DNA of 64,000 bases. It comes from Ixodes scapularis. Its lineage: Eukaryota > Arthropoda > Arachnida > Ixodida > Ixodidae. The notes beneath the pieces were generated by a model. That model did not search any database and was not told where the DNA came from. It saw only the letters and a program-made list of their open reading frames with translations. The position numbers were made by a program, and so were the translations under genes. Each line of letters starts with the position of its first letter. The stretch's first letter is position 1. Where the stretch lies: contig NW_024609835.1 of the NCBI RefSeq assembly GCF_016920785.2, forward strand, positions 24,059,838 through 24,123,837, written 5' to 3'. This document shows, in pieces, positions 1-10,512 of this stretch.

Positions 1-253
1 ACTTCATTCCCCCTTTATCTCCCAAGCACTTCCAACATCACTGGCGGACTGCGTCAGATTTGAGTGTGCAGTTTCTCGTCTCGATCTGCGACTCAACCTC
101 TTGATATCCCAATGAATTTCCAGGACATAAGATGTTTTGAATGTGAGCAGTGTCTTCAGGGAAGTATTCGTCCTCAAAATAATCTGATGGGCGAGTTGTT
201 TGAACGTTACAAAGCGCGAAAGCGCTAAGGTAGAGAAAGAATACACGGAGGAG

Positions 254-432
254 CAATGTTGGGTCAAGTACATTTAAAAAGTACTTGAAGTAAAGTACAA
301 AGTAAGTGAGAGGTTATGTGCTTAGAGTAAAGTAGTGAGTGCACCGGGTGCAATGTACGTCGGGTAAAGTACTATAAATGCAATGTACTTTCAGTGTAAA
401 ATAACAAGTACTTTTTAGCACAACTTCTCATG
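254..432. mobile_element. Degenerate hAT-like MITE
   Basis: The segment starts with a hAT-style end (CAATGTTGGGTCAAGTAC) and is dense in AAGTAC/GTACTT motifs in both orientations, as in hAT subterminal regions. The right end (reverse complement GTTGTGCTAAAAAGTAC) is only loosely similar, and no clear 8-bp target duplication was found. No coding potential is visible. It may instead be a truncated end of a longer element. Confidence 0.35.
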
Positions 433-619
433 ATGGATAGAGCATGACCATACTCCATTCACCACTAAGCTCAGACTGCTATGGGAGCTATGCTCTCGCC
501 GGACCAATCAGCCGCCTCCTTTTCATCACCTGACTCATTTCACCGCTCGAGGATGTGGGCAAGAGCGAACAGAATAAATCCTAATTGTTTTGATCGGTAA
601 AAGATATCTCTTTCGAAGC

Positions 620-735
620 TACCGTAAAACCGCGACACATGCCCCACCCCTGAGAGGTAACCCGCCCCCTATTTTTGGCTTGTCTTGATTTGCTATTTTT
701 TTCAACGCCAAAAGATAGCCCACTCTTAGTAATCA
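620..735. repeat. Dispersed repeat E, copy 1
   Basis: This stretch contains CTGAGAGGTA and, further on, CCAAAAGATAGCCCAC. Both words recur in diverged form near 12095-12180 (reverse strand) and 12570-12650. Copies at 900-1000 and 10449-10512 share a neighbouring word (TACCGTAATRTCCCGA). No protein function is recognised, and the full unit boundaries are unclear. Confidence 0.4.
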
Positions 736-899
736 TAGTGTTCGGATGAATGATGACCTTGGCATAAATGCGTCTAGTTAGCTGTGGCGGGATATAAGCG
801 AACATTGATGACTGAATGTTAGTCATCTTTGCTACATTGCTCCTCGCCACAATAACATGTTTGACAGAGACGGATAATCTAAAAATAGCATTTTTTAAA

Positions 900-1000
900 C
901 TTTACTCGATTGCACACTGAAAGTTAGCCCACTCCTTATTTTTACCTAATTTTCCCTTGATTTTAGGTGGGCTATCCCTCGGGATATTACGGTAGACAGA
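900..1000 (-). repeat. Dispersed repeat E, copy 2
   Basis: Read on the minus strand it starts TACCGTAATATCCCGA and continues with GATAGCCCACCTAAAATC. This resembles 10449-10512 on the plus strand and, more distantly, 12540-12650. The short ORF across it is repeat-derived. From 1001 to 1296 I see no gene and no clear repeat end. Confidence 0.45.
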
Positions 1001-1296
1001 TTCGCTGGTACCGCGAACAACGGTTCTGAAGTAGAGGTCCCACGCCCGTCGTCCGCCGCCATCGCTTAGTCCGCTTCGTTCAGCCGTCCAGCTCGCGACT
1101 CCCGCGATACCATGAGTCACGACTTGTGGTTTGGGCGCCATGGGACCCGGGGAGGCAGAGAGCCAGCCTTTGGGGGGAAAGTGCTTTATTCGGGTTCCAG
1201 GTCTTGCTTGAACCAGCTCCAGCCCAAAAACTCCCCGTCTCGTTGATTCTTCCTTCCGTCGTCACCTCGCCTTTTCTCGACGCAGCAATCAACGCA

Positions 1297-1402
1297 CACC
1301 ACGGGTAACAGAAAGATAACATTCACAAAGCCCGATAACCCGTCTGCGACGGCGTGTGCTGAATCCACTGCCTTATGCATATACATGACACGCCCCCCCC
1401 CT
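1297..1402 (-). repeat. Repeat C, copy 1 (next to gypsy remnant)
   Basis: About 100 bp (GATAACATTCACAAAGCCCG...) closely match 4625-4735 in the same orientation. Translated on the minus strand, both give a related peptide (DGLSGFVNVIFLLPV here, EGLSGFVIVIFLLPV there). Each copy lies beside a Ty3/gypsy pol fragment, so it may be non-pol sequence of that retroelement or a repeat that tends to sit next to it. A short C/T-run follows at 1391-1415. Confidence 0.5.
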
Positions 1403-2046
1403 TTTTTTTTCTTTTCCAATTAAAAGAAAATCATAATTTGTGTATCCCTTTACAATCGTAGCATTTAGAACAAAAAAGCGAACTGTGCACACATTCCCGT
1501 CCATTCGGCGTGAATGATCGCAAGAAAAACTAACAAACCTACTTCTTGAGAACATCTAAGGTACATTAATCATAAACAAAACTCCACCCGACTACAGCCT
1601 TGACAACGCATCAGCAGGGATATTTCTCATCCCTTTTACGTACCATACATTCGGGTTAAATTTTTGCAACGCTAGCACCCAACGAGTCAGCCTCACACTA
1701 TTTGGTGCTGCTGACGCCAAATACTGCAAGGGTTATGGTCGGTGCGAATTTTGACCTCCGCCCCAAATAGCCACGTTTCCAACTGACCCAAGGCCCACAC
1801 AACAGGGTGGCCAGATGCGGCTGAGCGAACACGCAAATAGTCGTCCCCAACCAAGCCGCAAAAAAGCGGCGTGACCTTCGTGAAGAAGCCCAAAACAAGC
1901 GGCAGTTCAATAGATGTACACATTCTTGAAAATAGTTTATTAATAATAAAATGAGAAAGAGAACTTGCTCAAATACGAAAGCAAATTAAAGAAAAAACAA
2001 CTAATTATGTTAATCATGCCAGTGCATGATCAACGCCTCAACTACA

Positions 2047-2330
2047 CACAGTCATCGTCGGATGAGTCCGACTCATCTGGAAAATCCTCAGCCTCCACTT
2101 CTGCTGAACCATACATGTTTTTCGAGTTGAAAAGCTGCAACATCTTTGCGGTCAGTTGAAAGTCCTGGCAGTAGACTCATCGAAACTTGAGGCCATAACG
2201 TTCGTGCAGGATGCCGCTCAACATGGGATTCTTCATTCTGTTTCGGTAGCACAACTTCATGACGTTCATGTGTGAGAACACGCGCTCGACGTCGGCATTG
2301 CTGCGGCCAATGGCGCCTCCTCATTTGTCC
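2047..2330 (-). pseudogene. hAT transposase, C-terminal dimerisation (hATC) fragment
   Basis: The minus strand reads RSNADVERVFSHMN, then a basic stretch KLCYRNRMKNP, and a C-terminal acidic tail (EDFPDESDSSDDD) before a stop near 2047. SNADVERVFS is the core of the hAT dimerisation domain, which mediates transposase oligomerisation. An in-frame TGA follows HERYGLKFR, and the RNase H-like catalytic domain is missing. Upstream, sequence related to the right end of the element at 22996-23644 (2313-2375) abuts the motif and probably replaced part of the gene. Orientation, position and domain all fit the hAT termini around it. Confidence 0.85.
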
Positions 2331-2375
2331 CCTATACTTCCCAACGAATGACCAAACTCTACATTTACGGCCCTG
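2313..2375. repeat. Fragment of the right end of the 22996-23644 element
   Basis: It shares CGGCCAATGGCGCCTCCTCA and the following roughly 45 bp, with a few differences, with 23576-23644. It lies inside hAT A, at the broken edge of the transposase fragment. Only the right end is seen here, so this is a remnant or a gene-conversion patch rather than a whole insertion. Confidence 0.6.
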
Positions 2376-2719
2376 CCGCGACTGCCGACTGGCTGGGCAA
2401 GGCGCCAAAACATTTGTGAATGGATAGTAATAGTTTTGTACTTTGTGACGGACGGTACTTAGCGCCACCTAACCGCGGCGCCCAACGGTCATGCTGTTTT
2501 TCGTGTTTTTGACGACAAACGCGCTGTCAGTGAGTACGACGAGCACTAAAATAACAATATTTGCTGGAAAAACGCGAATAAGCCCAAAAAACGCGACAAG
2601 CAACTTGAAAAATCTATTAGCGACTCGGTGAAAAAAAGAAGCCCGAATCCGCTTATAACAAGCGGAACTGGCCACCCTGCCACACAACCGCGTAAGCTTC
2701 ACGTTCGATTACCGCCCAC

Positions 2720-3948
2720 CAGTGTTGTGCCCGTTACCGAAAAAAAGTAACGAACTAGCGTTACTCGTTACTTTGGTAAAAAGTAACGCGTTATCGAGCT
2801 ACGTTACTCTTTTACAAACGTAACGATATACCGTTACCGTTACTTTTCAAAAATAGTGAACGTTACTTTTACGTTACTTTTCTGTTCGAGTACATATGTT
2901 TGGCAGAGATGTATGATAAGCCTCCTTAACAAGCTTGGATAAAGATAAAGATTTACAGAGTGGTTTCATGTGTTTTGATGCGCGAAGCAGCTTAATTTTC
3001 GGTATGCAGATTAGGCATTGAAACTGTAAATTACCTGACTCTGTCTCCTTTAGTTGATACATTTCATTCAGACCTGCTGGCCATGGCGACGGACTTTCGT
3101 TATTCATGTACATCTCACGCGCAGAATGAGTCGGAGATGTTAGTCAATCGGCTTTTATAAACTATACAGCATGCGAATGAGGGCTGTTGGAACACAACCA
3201 GCCAACCAACACCCCTCATTTGTACGCCGGTTTTAGAAACAGTCCAGTTCATACTATTACCAGAGACTGATTTACTTCACTATCTGGAACAGGACACCGG
3301 TTATCAGCACACTGGCTATAATCACTTGCTGCCTCTTACCAGCAGTAGCTCTTAGTTTTTGAAAAAAAAAGAAAAAAAAGGGTTTCGTGTTTGTAAGTTT
3401 TCTTTCCAGGTTTAAAACTTCTTTTTTTTTCTTTTTTTATCATGATCTTAGGGAATTAAAGACTAATCAAGCGAAAGATTATTTTTTGTACAAGAGTGGG
3501 TCAGGAACTTTCAGGCAGCGAGGGGGAAAGCGAGGGTAAAAATATCTCACAAAGGATGTTTCCTTTTTTTTTTTTTTGAAACTAGAGAAATGAGCAAATC
3601 GCTTTGCCACTAGTTGTCCACTGTTGCAAACGGATGTCTCTCCACGGCTCCCCCCCCCCCCCCCCCCCCCTCTCACTCCCCCCCCCCCCCCCCCCCCCCC
3701 CCCGCTGTCCACGTCTGCTGCACAAAGCTGGTTCCGTGCAGCGATAAGCTGGTGTAGGATTTCACCAGTTTTGGTCAAAAGTAACGAGTAATGAGTAACG
3801 AAATTTGGCAGCCGATACCGTAAAAAAGTAACGGAAATACTTTACTCGTTAGTCATTCAGAATACTAACGGGTACGTTACTGCGTTAGCGAAAAATGTAA
3901 CGCGTTACCAGTAACGTCGTTACTAGTAACGCGTTACCTCCAACACTG
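2720..3948 (-). mobile_element. hAT transposon B, 1229 bp, with 8-bp target duplication
   Basis: The ends are CAGTGTTG and CAACACTG, flanked by a perfect CCGCCCAC at 2712-2719 and 3949-3956. Both subterminal 150-bp regions are packed with GTAAC/GTTAC motifs in both orientations, as in hAT transposase-binding regions. Inside are long C-runs (3652-3703) and a BED-finger-like fragment. The termini differ from hAT A 40 bp away, so these are two families that hit the same retroelement separately. Confidence 0.92.
2880..3113 (-). pseudogene. BED-type zinc-finger fragment of a hAT transposase
   Basis: The 79-residue minus-strand ORF contains YQLKETESGNLQFQCLICIP followed by basic residues and an H near ASKHMK. 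A spaced C-x2-C after a hydrophobic residue resembles the N-terminal BED finger of hAT transposases, which binds the element ends. The second half of the finger is degenerate and no catalytic domain follows. Position inside hAT B supports the call. Similarity by eye is modest. Confidence 0.5.
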
Positions 3949-4622
3949 CCGCCCACCGAGTTTGGGGAGCAGTTAGTTTTTTTTACTGAGAAACGCCACT
4001 GGGTATTCTTTCCCATCATATGCACTTTGGGCGAGACATGCCCCTATCGCTCTATCCGATGCGTCGGTGGACAGAACAAAAGGCTGGCTGGTATCTGGGG
4101 CTCTCATGACCGGAACTTCCATCAGGAGGCGCTTTGCCTTTTGAAATGCTTGTTCCTCCTCGTCACTCCACGGTAACATGTTCGGAGTCCTGTCTCCAGT
4201 TCGCGCGGTCAATGGCAACACCACTTCAGCATAGTTTGCAATATAGTCTCTATAGTAGTTCATTAGTCCTAAAAAGCTCTTCAGTTCTTTTTTCATCTTG
4301 GGCCTCTCCATGGTTTGGATCGCCTTGACACGAACGGGGTCAGAAGCATGCCTCTCGGAGCCTATCTGGTGGCCGAGGTACATGACCATTTCCTGGGCAA
4401 ACCTGTGTTTGGGCAGCTTTACCGTAAGCCCCACACAACTGAAGGTTTTGAGAACACTGTACATGCAAAAGGCGGTCTTCTCACTTAGACAAATATATTG
4501 CAATGTCATCGATATATGCGCCTGCATATTCTCTGTGTGGTTGCAACACTTCATTCATCACATGCTGAAAAGTTGCTGCTGAATTTTTTAACCCATAGGG
4601 CATAACTTTCCACTTCTTTTTG

Positions 4623-4740
4623 TTACCAACAGGTAACAAAAAGATAACAATCACAAAGCCCGATAACCCTTCGGTGACGGCACGCGTTGAATCTGCTGCC
4701 TCATGCATGTCGCATGCGTGACACCATGCCATGTTGAGAA
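4623..4740 (-). repeat. Repeat C, copy 2
   Basis: It matches 1297-1402 (GATAACAATCACAAAGCCCG...). It directly abuts the truncated start of the gypsy RT piece, whose conserved KVMPYGL lies just downstream. The junction marks where the RT N-terminus was lost. Confidence 0.5.
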
Positions 4741-4774
4741 TTAGGCAGAGAATCCACAGAGTGTTTCAGGTTCT

Positions 4775-5105
4775 CTGTGCAACTTTTTTTTTCAATCAAC
4801 GTATTTGCAGTTTCTTTTAAGCAACAGAAAATGGGTATCATTTTTTTTGTTCTATTTTTATGGTAAAATCGAGTGGGTGCCTTCGATGAACTACGACTTT
4901 GATTAAATTTGGTGGTTGTGTCTAAACCATAGAGAATGGCACGTGTCCACAGAGAAGAGAGTGAGCGCGACTCAAGCCGGCCAGTTCTCGATCGGTGGTC
5001 GTCGGGCAGAAAGAAAACGAATTTCGAGCCGCGAATTCTGTTCTGGGTAGCTGGGTTTTCATATGTCATGTACAAATAGATACCTTGGCGAGCATAGATA
5101 CCTTG
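4775..5105. repeat. Dispersed repeat A+B, longest copy
   Basis: The left half (4775-4930, T-run then CAATCAACGTATTTGCAG... to GTGGTTGTGTCTAAACCA) recurs at 20385-20525. The right half (4936-5105, GAGAAGAGAGTGAGCGCGAC... to CTTGGCGAGCATA) recurs at 25126-25295 and 52465-52635. Only this copy has both halves together. The right half ends uniformly at CTTGGCGAGCATAAATACC, which suggests a short non-autonomous unit such as a SINE. I could not identify an RNA polymerase III promoter with confidence. Confidence 0.6.
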
Positions 5106-6504
5106 TCGCATTCCCTTTTTCAGTGATTTGATTGCTGCGCCAATTGCACCAAACTGCACCAAGGGGCTAACCCTGCTACATTCTGCTACATTTTGCCAAA
5201 ATATGGGTAATCTGCGCCAAGCCTGTGCCAAAGGACCAGTTTCGGTCGCCTTTCAAAACCAAAACTAGACTGAGTACCGTAATTGGAACATGCGTGTGTT
5301 ATCTGGCGCAAGCGACCGCCCGGTTATTGTATAGTTTTCCCGCCATCTTGCGTTTCGCGCTGTTGTCTCGTAAATGTCGTCTTGCGTCTTTTTTTTTAGA
5401 AATATTTTCATTGATAGAGGCGGGTGTGTGCAGACGCTCTGACGCCAGCGTGCCGGGTACCAGCCACGCCATCATGCTGTAAAACGAAACCACATTTTTG
5501 CTCGGCGGGAGTTACTTTTTGAGCTGAAGCACTCGCTCCTGAAAGCAGCGGCCGTGGGAAACTACATTTGGTCCCTGCCTTCCAGTCACCATGGTCGTGC
5601 GACGTTGGGTGTTGCCGTCCCCACGTCACTGCAGATATGGCACTTTCTAAAATTAAACTAAGTACCGCCGCATGCTCATCAACATTCCTGTTCTTGTTTA
5701 AATCATACGTTACTACAAGAAACCCTCTTTAATTGAAAGACTTCTGTGTCGAAGTATTGATTACCTAGGTTTCTCCCGGCTTTCTTTCGAGGGGGACCCT
5801 GATACGTGAATAATCTGCCGCGAAAGAAAGTTGGTGAAGAGAAGCGAGCTAAAGCAAAAAAAGCCAATGTCTGCACGCTGAACCCGCACAATGCGCTTGT
5901 TTGTCTCGAATTCAGTCGTTGCACAAAGCGCTCCAAGAACTTTTGACCCTGGCTCGCGATGTCTTGCACCGATGAGCTCAGGTCCTTTTTTTGTTTGTGT
6001 TTCTAGCTTGTACCTTGTTTACTGGCCTGGCATGCACGCGCCGCTGGACTGTTTTCTGTCGTATGCTCGACAGTTACATTTTCCATACAATTTTGGGAAT
6101 CAGCTGGCGACGGAGCAGAGTGGCATGGTTTCGGTTTCGATCGAACAGCCGTTTTCTCTGCTCGTGCGACGAAGCACGTGGAACTGCGAGCCTGCCGAAG
6201 TTGCCCTCACGTGCATGCGAACACGATTGCTGAACAGAGGCACCAGCCAGAACGCTTGCAATCCATTGTTTTCCATTTCCTTACTTTTGACAAAATTCTG
6301 GGACGCCGGGAACCAGTAAAACGGTAGCAAGTGGTTTTTCGGAATTGCTCGGCGATGCCTACAGCACTGTACACTTGTGGGATGTCCGAGCATTAAAAAC
6401 ACAAGCAACGAATTCCGTTGCAACACAAAGTGCCCTTCGTTTGTAGAGGACTTAAAACAAATATTTTTATTTTTATAAGAATATCTGGCTTCAAAAGCCA
6501 CTTT
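5106..6504. other. No supported gene
   Basis: Overlapping ORFs of 60-142 codons occur in several frames here, but none has a recognisable domain or consistent signal. The segment has a T-run at 5390 and no clear repeat termini. The long ORFs near 6100-6670 come partly from the minisatellite that follows. Confidence 0.5.
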
Positions 6505-6650
6505 TACAGCACCGATACACTGTCTTGGCTGCTCCAAAAGCCACCTTTGCTGCTCCAATACGCTGTTTTGGTTGCTCCAATACACTGTTTTGGTTGCTCC
6601 AAAGGCCAAATCTGCTGCTCCAAAACACTGTTTTGGCTGCTCCGAAAGGT
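6505..6650. repeat. Imperfect minisatellite, TTGGYTGCTCCAAAA-type
   Basis: Variants of GCTGCTCCAAAA and GCTCCAATACACTGTTTTGG alternate for about 140 bp, with a unit near 12 bp and a higher-order unit near 24 bp. Reading frames through it give repetitive Gln/Leu or Ala peptides on both strands, which explains several apparent ORFs. From 6651 to 7052 nothing else is recognised. Confidence 0.8.
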
Positions 6651-7260
6651 ACTCCGAAATGGCTTTGGCCAATCACATCATCGAGGCACTTCCCAACACC
6701 GTCAAGAAGACAGGATGAGCGCTCGTCCTGTCTCTTCATTCTGGTCGTCTTCATTGCATGTGCTATTTTTGTTTTGTAATGTTCATACAAAAGTTAAGGA
6801 AAAAATATTAAGAAATGTATATCGAGCCCCTTGGAAGCGAAAAATGTGGTATTGCTTGAAGCAATAGAACGAGTAAGACCCGTGCATCTGCAAACTTGAT
6901 GGGACAAACTTGGCAAATACCATGTGGTACCTAACGAGGTTGCTAAGGTAGCTCTTCGCGAAAAAGCGATCGGCTTTTTATTTCAGGTTTGTGAAATGTT
7001 GTGCTCACTGTCACAGTCTCGTTATTCCTTAGGCTGTTTCTGTCTATAACAATGACATTAGTAAGTAAGTAATATTTATTTTCAGCAATATTGTGCTGTG
7101 GGCACCAGACAAAAAGCTCTCATGATGTAGCTTGTCTGGGTCTGGTGCCCCTGCATTTACAGGGCATGGTAAAAACAACAACTATACTATACACTACACT
7201 TTGTCTAAATAAAACAAACACCTACATTCTTTTTCGTTAAACAGTGAATATCATTGTGGT

Positions 7261-8172
7261 TTATAATAAACTTGTTAAGTAATGTAGACAGGTTATGCGC
7301 AATAGATTGCATGCATAATTTGTACGAAAATTAGGCTCATTCCAGAACTCTTTGCATTTGACAAGGATGGAAAATTCATGTTTTTTCAGGTGGGATACAA
7401 TAAACGAAAGAGGAATAAACTCATTGGTCAAAAATAAATAAGAACATAGCAAACGGTACTCGTATACACTTGCAATCCTCGTGACATTGAGTTCAAGAAA
7501 TAATGGTCCTGTATGAGTTTCGTAAGGCACGCATGCAATAAAACGCAGAATTTTCTTTTGTAGGATGGTAAGTTTGTTAATATTTGATTTAGTTGTTGTG
7601 CCCCAAACCAAATGATGATAGTTAATTTGTGAGCTAAACAGAGCATGATAAATTTGCATTTTAATATTTACAAGCAACAAGGAGCGACAGTGACATTCTA
7701 TTCCAACAACTTTTGACAGTATTTTAACTAAGTATTCAATGTGATTGTCCCATAGCATATGTTTTGAAAAAATGACACCTAGCTTTTTGTGCTGTTTAAC
7801 TATTTCAATCTGGTCGGTGCCAATCTCTAGAGCATAATTACTAATAACGTGCTTATTTACAGATCTAAACAAAATTGCTTTAGACTTTACAGTGTTTATC
7901 TTAAGACCATTTGTTGTTGACCACGAAAGAAACTTTTCCAGAGCTAAGCTTCCCATGGGTATAACTTTGTGCATATTCGATGCAGATAGAAATATACTCG
8001 TGTCGTCTGCATACATTATAAAATGTGCTTGGTTGCAAATATTTACTAGGTCGTTTATATACATATTGAACAGCAGAGGGCCGGGTATGCTGGCTTGGGG
8101 CACACCAAACTTCAAGATTTGTAAAGAGGAAAGATGATAATTCACTGAGACGCATTGCTTACAATGTTCCAA
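7261..8172 (-). pseudogene. RT palm, thumb and C-terminus of the 7-10 kb non-LTR element
   Basis: A 303-codon open stretch, the longest coding piece of the element. It carries GVPQASIPGPLLFNMYINDL, YADDTSIF with both catalytic aspartates, then LKINTVKSK and KKLGV, typical of the RT palm to thumb. It ends with a long C-terminal region lacking RNase H. The upstream RT part is in another frame (8266-8569), so this is not a complete gene. The methionine at 8172 is only the first in the open frame, not a true start. Confidence 0.85.
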
Positions 8173-8579
8173 ATTTCAATGAATAAAAGTATCAAAGGTG
8201 TGCCACGTATGCCATAACAGGAAACTTTATCAAGGAGCATTGAATGGTTAAGACCATCGAACGCTTTAAAAATCAATAAATATTCCCAGTGTCAGCCGTT
8301 TGCATTCTATGTTGTGTAATATTATTTCTTTCTTTGATATCAAAGCGCTTTCCGTGGATTTTCCTTTGCAAAATCCGCACTGGGAGTCAGTTAACACTGA
8401 TTTCTGGATAAAATATTTGTCTAAACGATATAATTTTTTCCAGCCCTTTGGAAAATATTGGAAGAATTGAGATGGGTCTGTGATTTGTAACAAAATTTTT
8501 GTCTCCACCTTTATGCAAAACTGAAACTTTCGCAAGTTTCATGTTATTCGGAAATTGGCCACTCGACATTGCTAAGTTA

Positions 8580-8974
8580 CCATATTTTCCGGGCTATAGT
8601 CCGCGGACTATACATGTTTAAAAGTTGAAAATTCTGGCTGTGCGGACTATCTATGCGTGCAGACTATACAGGAATTATGTTTTTCAATATCGTTGATTAC
8701 GACGAGACGGGACGGATTTTGTGAATAAAAGAGTATGTTATTGATAATTTATGTATATTATAGGCTTTTTTTGTGAGCTAAGAAAACATACATATGTCAA
8801 GGTGTGCCGCGTATGAGAAGAATTTCATGTCGACTAAGCACCAGGTGCGGACTATGCACTGGGTGCAGACTATACAGCGGGTGCGGACTAACTAAGCAAA
8901 AACTTTCATTTTTGACCCCAAATTTGCCTTTGCGGACTATATACCGGGTGCGGACTATAGTCTGGAAAATACGG
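8580..8974. mobile_element. 395-bp TIR MITE at a TA site
   Basis: The termini are CCATATTTTCCGGGCTATAG and (inverted) CCGTATTTTCCAGACTATAG. A TA lies on each side (8578-8579, 8975-8976). Removing the element and one TA rejoins the RT coding sequence of the surrounding non-LTR element exactly. Inside are repeated GCGGACTATA words, possibly transposase-binding sites, and no coding potential. A related end may lie at 54210. Confidence 0.9.
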
Positions 8975-9689
8975 TAAATATATATACCAAGAGTGGGGCC
9001 ACCACATCGATTACAAATTTAACGGGCTTTATTTGTATATCGCCTATGTCATGGCTTTTACCGTTATTCAATCCCATAAATAAACGGATCACTTCCAATT
9101 CGTCTGTTGATTGTAGGAAAATGGTGTCTACTACACGGTGCAAGATAATTGAAGAAGCATGCTCATTGTGTGCGCCAGAAGGCAATTTAGTAAAATGTCT
9201 TTTAAAGAGCTCAGATAGTTGTATTCCGTACACGCTTTCACCAGAAAGTGAAGGTTCATCTATTGAATTCTTCTGCTTGCTGCGTTTAGGCACTTCGTTT
9301 ATCGACTGCCAAACAATCGCAGGACGCTTCTTGTGAGCATCATGAAAAAGACAATTTTGATATTCTGTTTTTGACTTTTTAATGCAATGCGAGTTGATTG
9401 CGATACTTCTTGAAAATTGCATTGTCACCATCATCTTTTTGAACAGAGGTACGCCTGATATAAGCGATTCTTATAATTGTTAAAATAGGTGGTGTGACCC
9501 ATGGTTTTGTTATTCGTTTTTTAGCAGTAGCCGTCTTATATGGAAACAATGCAATAAAAAAATCATCATGTGCTTTGTTCATGCATTGCTTTGAGAAGAC
9601 CGAAGCCAGTCTGTTTGCATAACTGTGCTTCGAAAGGACTGCAGTTGGCAGTCAGTTATCGTTTGGACAGTTAAGGGTCTATCGACCCT

Positions 9690-9740
9690 TTTCAGTAAAT
9701 CACGGGTCTGAAAAAAAAAAAAAAAGAAAAAAAAAAGGTA
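9690..9740. repeat. A-rich tract
   Basis: Two A-runs separated by G (about 9710-9736) lie inside the linker region of the non-LTR element. They may be expanded low-complexity sequence and contribute to frame loss there. Confidence 0.7.
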
Positions 9741-10448
9741 AATGATTGCTTATGTCATTGCTAATAGTACCAGCACTGCGAACTATAGTATTTAGATTGG
9801 TAATAAAAATGTGGATACAACTTGCCGTAGAACGGGTAATTCGGGGGGGGACAATCACATTGCAAAAGCCACTACTACTACCTAATTATTTTACTCAGTT
9901 GTGAGGAAAGAAAAGAGTTTTCTAAACTATTTACATTTAAGTCACTGCCCAGAACAAGTGAATAGTAGTTATTTGAGGATATGAAATCAAGATACCTCTC
10001 AAGAAAAGACAAAAATTTATTAAAGTTACCAGCTGGCGGACGATACATAACAGAAAGCAGCTGACGTCCGTGCTTCACAGTTACGATTTCATAGTCGTCT
10101 GTAATTTCGGTAAAGGCATTGAGTATTTCGCATCAAATATCCTGTCTAACATAAATACAAACAACTCCCCCTCATTTTCCGCTTCGATTCAAAAAGAAGT
10201 CAGTGTAACCCGGCACGATAAGAACATAGCCATCTGTTATGTACCATGTTTCGGAAAGCATCACTATCCCCACACTCTGCCAGAAAGTAGACATGCAGGC
10301 TTTCTTTCTAAATAATGCAGTTTTTATTACCCAGTCATAGGCAGCATTATTTTTAGAGAAATGTCAAAGTTGTCCTTGTCATCTCTTAATTTGGGATTTG
10401 ATGCCGTCTCAATGCAACGTTTGGTATGCAGTCACATTGTTGTGCACT

Positions 10449-10512
10449 TACCGTAATGTCCCGAAAGATGGCCCGCTTAAAATTGAGAGCAGGTTTGGTA
10501 AGAATAAGCTAT
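10449..10512 (+). repeat. Dispersed repeat E, copy 3
   Basis: TTACCGTAATGTCCCGAAAG... matches the minus-strand copy at 900-1000 and runs directly into repeat D. Confidence 0.45.

Larger units (their letters stand above)
1803..2679 (-). mobile_element. hAT transposon A, 877 bp, with 8-bp target duplication
   Basis: The ends are perfect 12-bp inverted repeats, CAGGGTGGCCAG and CTGGCCACCCTG. They are flanked by CCACACAA at 1795-1802 and 2680-2687. An 8-bp duplication with a CAGGG...CCCTG end is the hAT signature. The element lies inside gypsy RNase H sequence, so it inserted after that retroelement. It keeps only the C-terminal part of a transposase (2047-2330) and is internally deleted, so it could move only with help from an intact relative. 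Confidence 0.9.
1592..4622 (-). pseudogene. Ty3/gypsy pol fragment (RT and RNase H), split by two hAT insertions
   Basis: Three pieces of one minus-strand pol reading direction. Piece 1 (about 4622-3957) has reverse transcriptase motifs KVMPYGLKNSAATFQ and YIDD (4505-4516), then FLGLMNYYRDYI and the start of RNase H (LSTDASDRAIGACLAQ). Piece 2 is only 40 bp (2719-2680, IEREAYAVVW). Piece 3 (1802-1592) has TDHNP and ends near NIPADALSRL at a TAG (1592-1594). Pieces 1-2 and 2-3 join in frame when the hAT elements and one copy of each target duplication are removed. The copy is dead: a frameshift follows YIDD near 4490, and one base is missing after TDHNP. Gag, protease, the RT N-terminus, integrase and LTRs were not found. 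It starts abruptly at repeat C, so it was truncated before or during that join. Confidence 0.9.
7053..10330 (-). mobile_element. Non-LTR retrotransposon (CR1/L2-like), endonuclease and RT, decayed
   Basis: Read on the minus strand. Endonuclease (about 10300-9880): LSETW, an IYVR-type strand, MYRPPAGNFNKFL and VLGSDLNVN. A linker follows (9582-8975). The reverse transcriptase starts with LAKVSVLHKGGD and NHRPISILP, then QCGF.KGKST, IFIDFKAFD, GVPQASIPGPLLF (near 8106) and YADD (8002-8013), followed by thumb and C-terminal regions to about 7261. The 3' end carries three TTAC units (7062-7073), typical of microsatellite-like tails in this group. Several frameshifts and stops, including one in the endonuclease, make it inactive. 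GVPQASIP replaces the usual GVPQGSxL. The RT is split by a TA-target element at 8580-8974. Clade assignment is by eye. Confidence 0.85.

Noticed and set aside
4936..5105. tRNA-derived SINE head in repeat B
   Set aside because: GTTCTCGATCGG is only loosely like a B box and no paired A box at the right distance was found, so only a SINE-like repeat is claimed.
6100..6790. Long overlapping ORFs with Gln/Ala repeats
   Set aside because: They arise from the minisatellite at 6505-6650, open in several frames.
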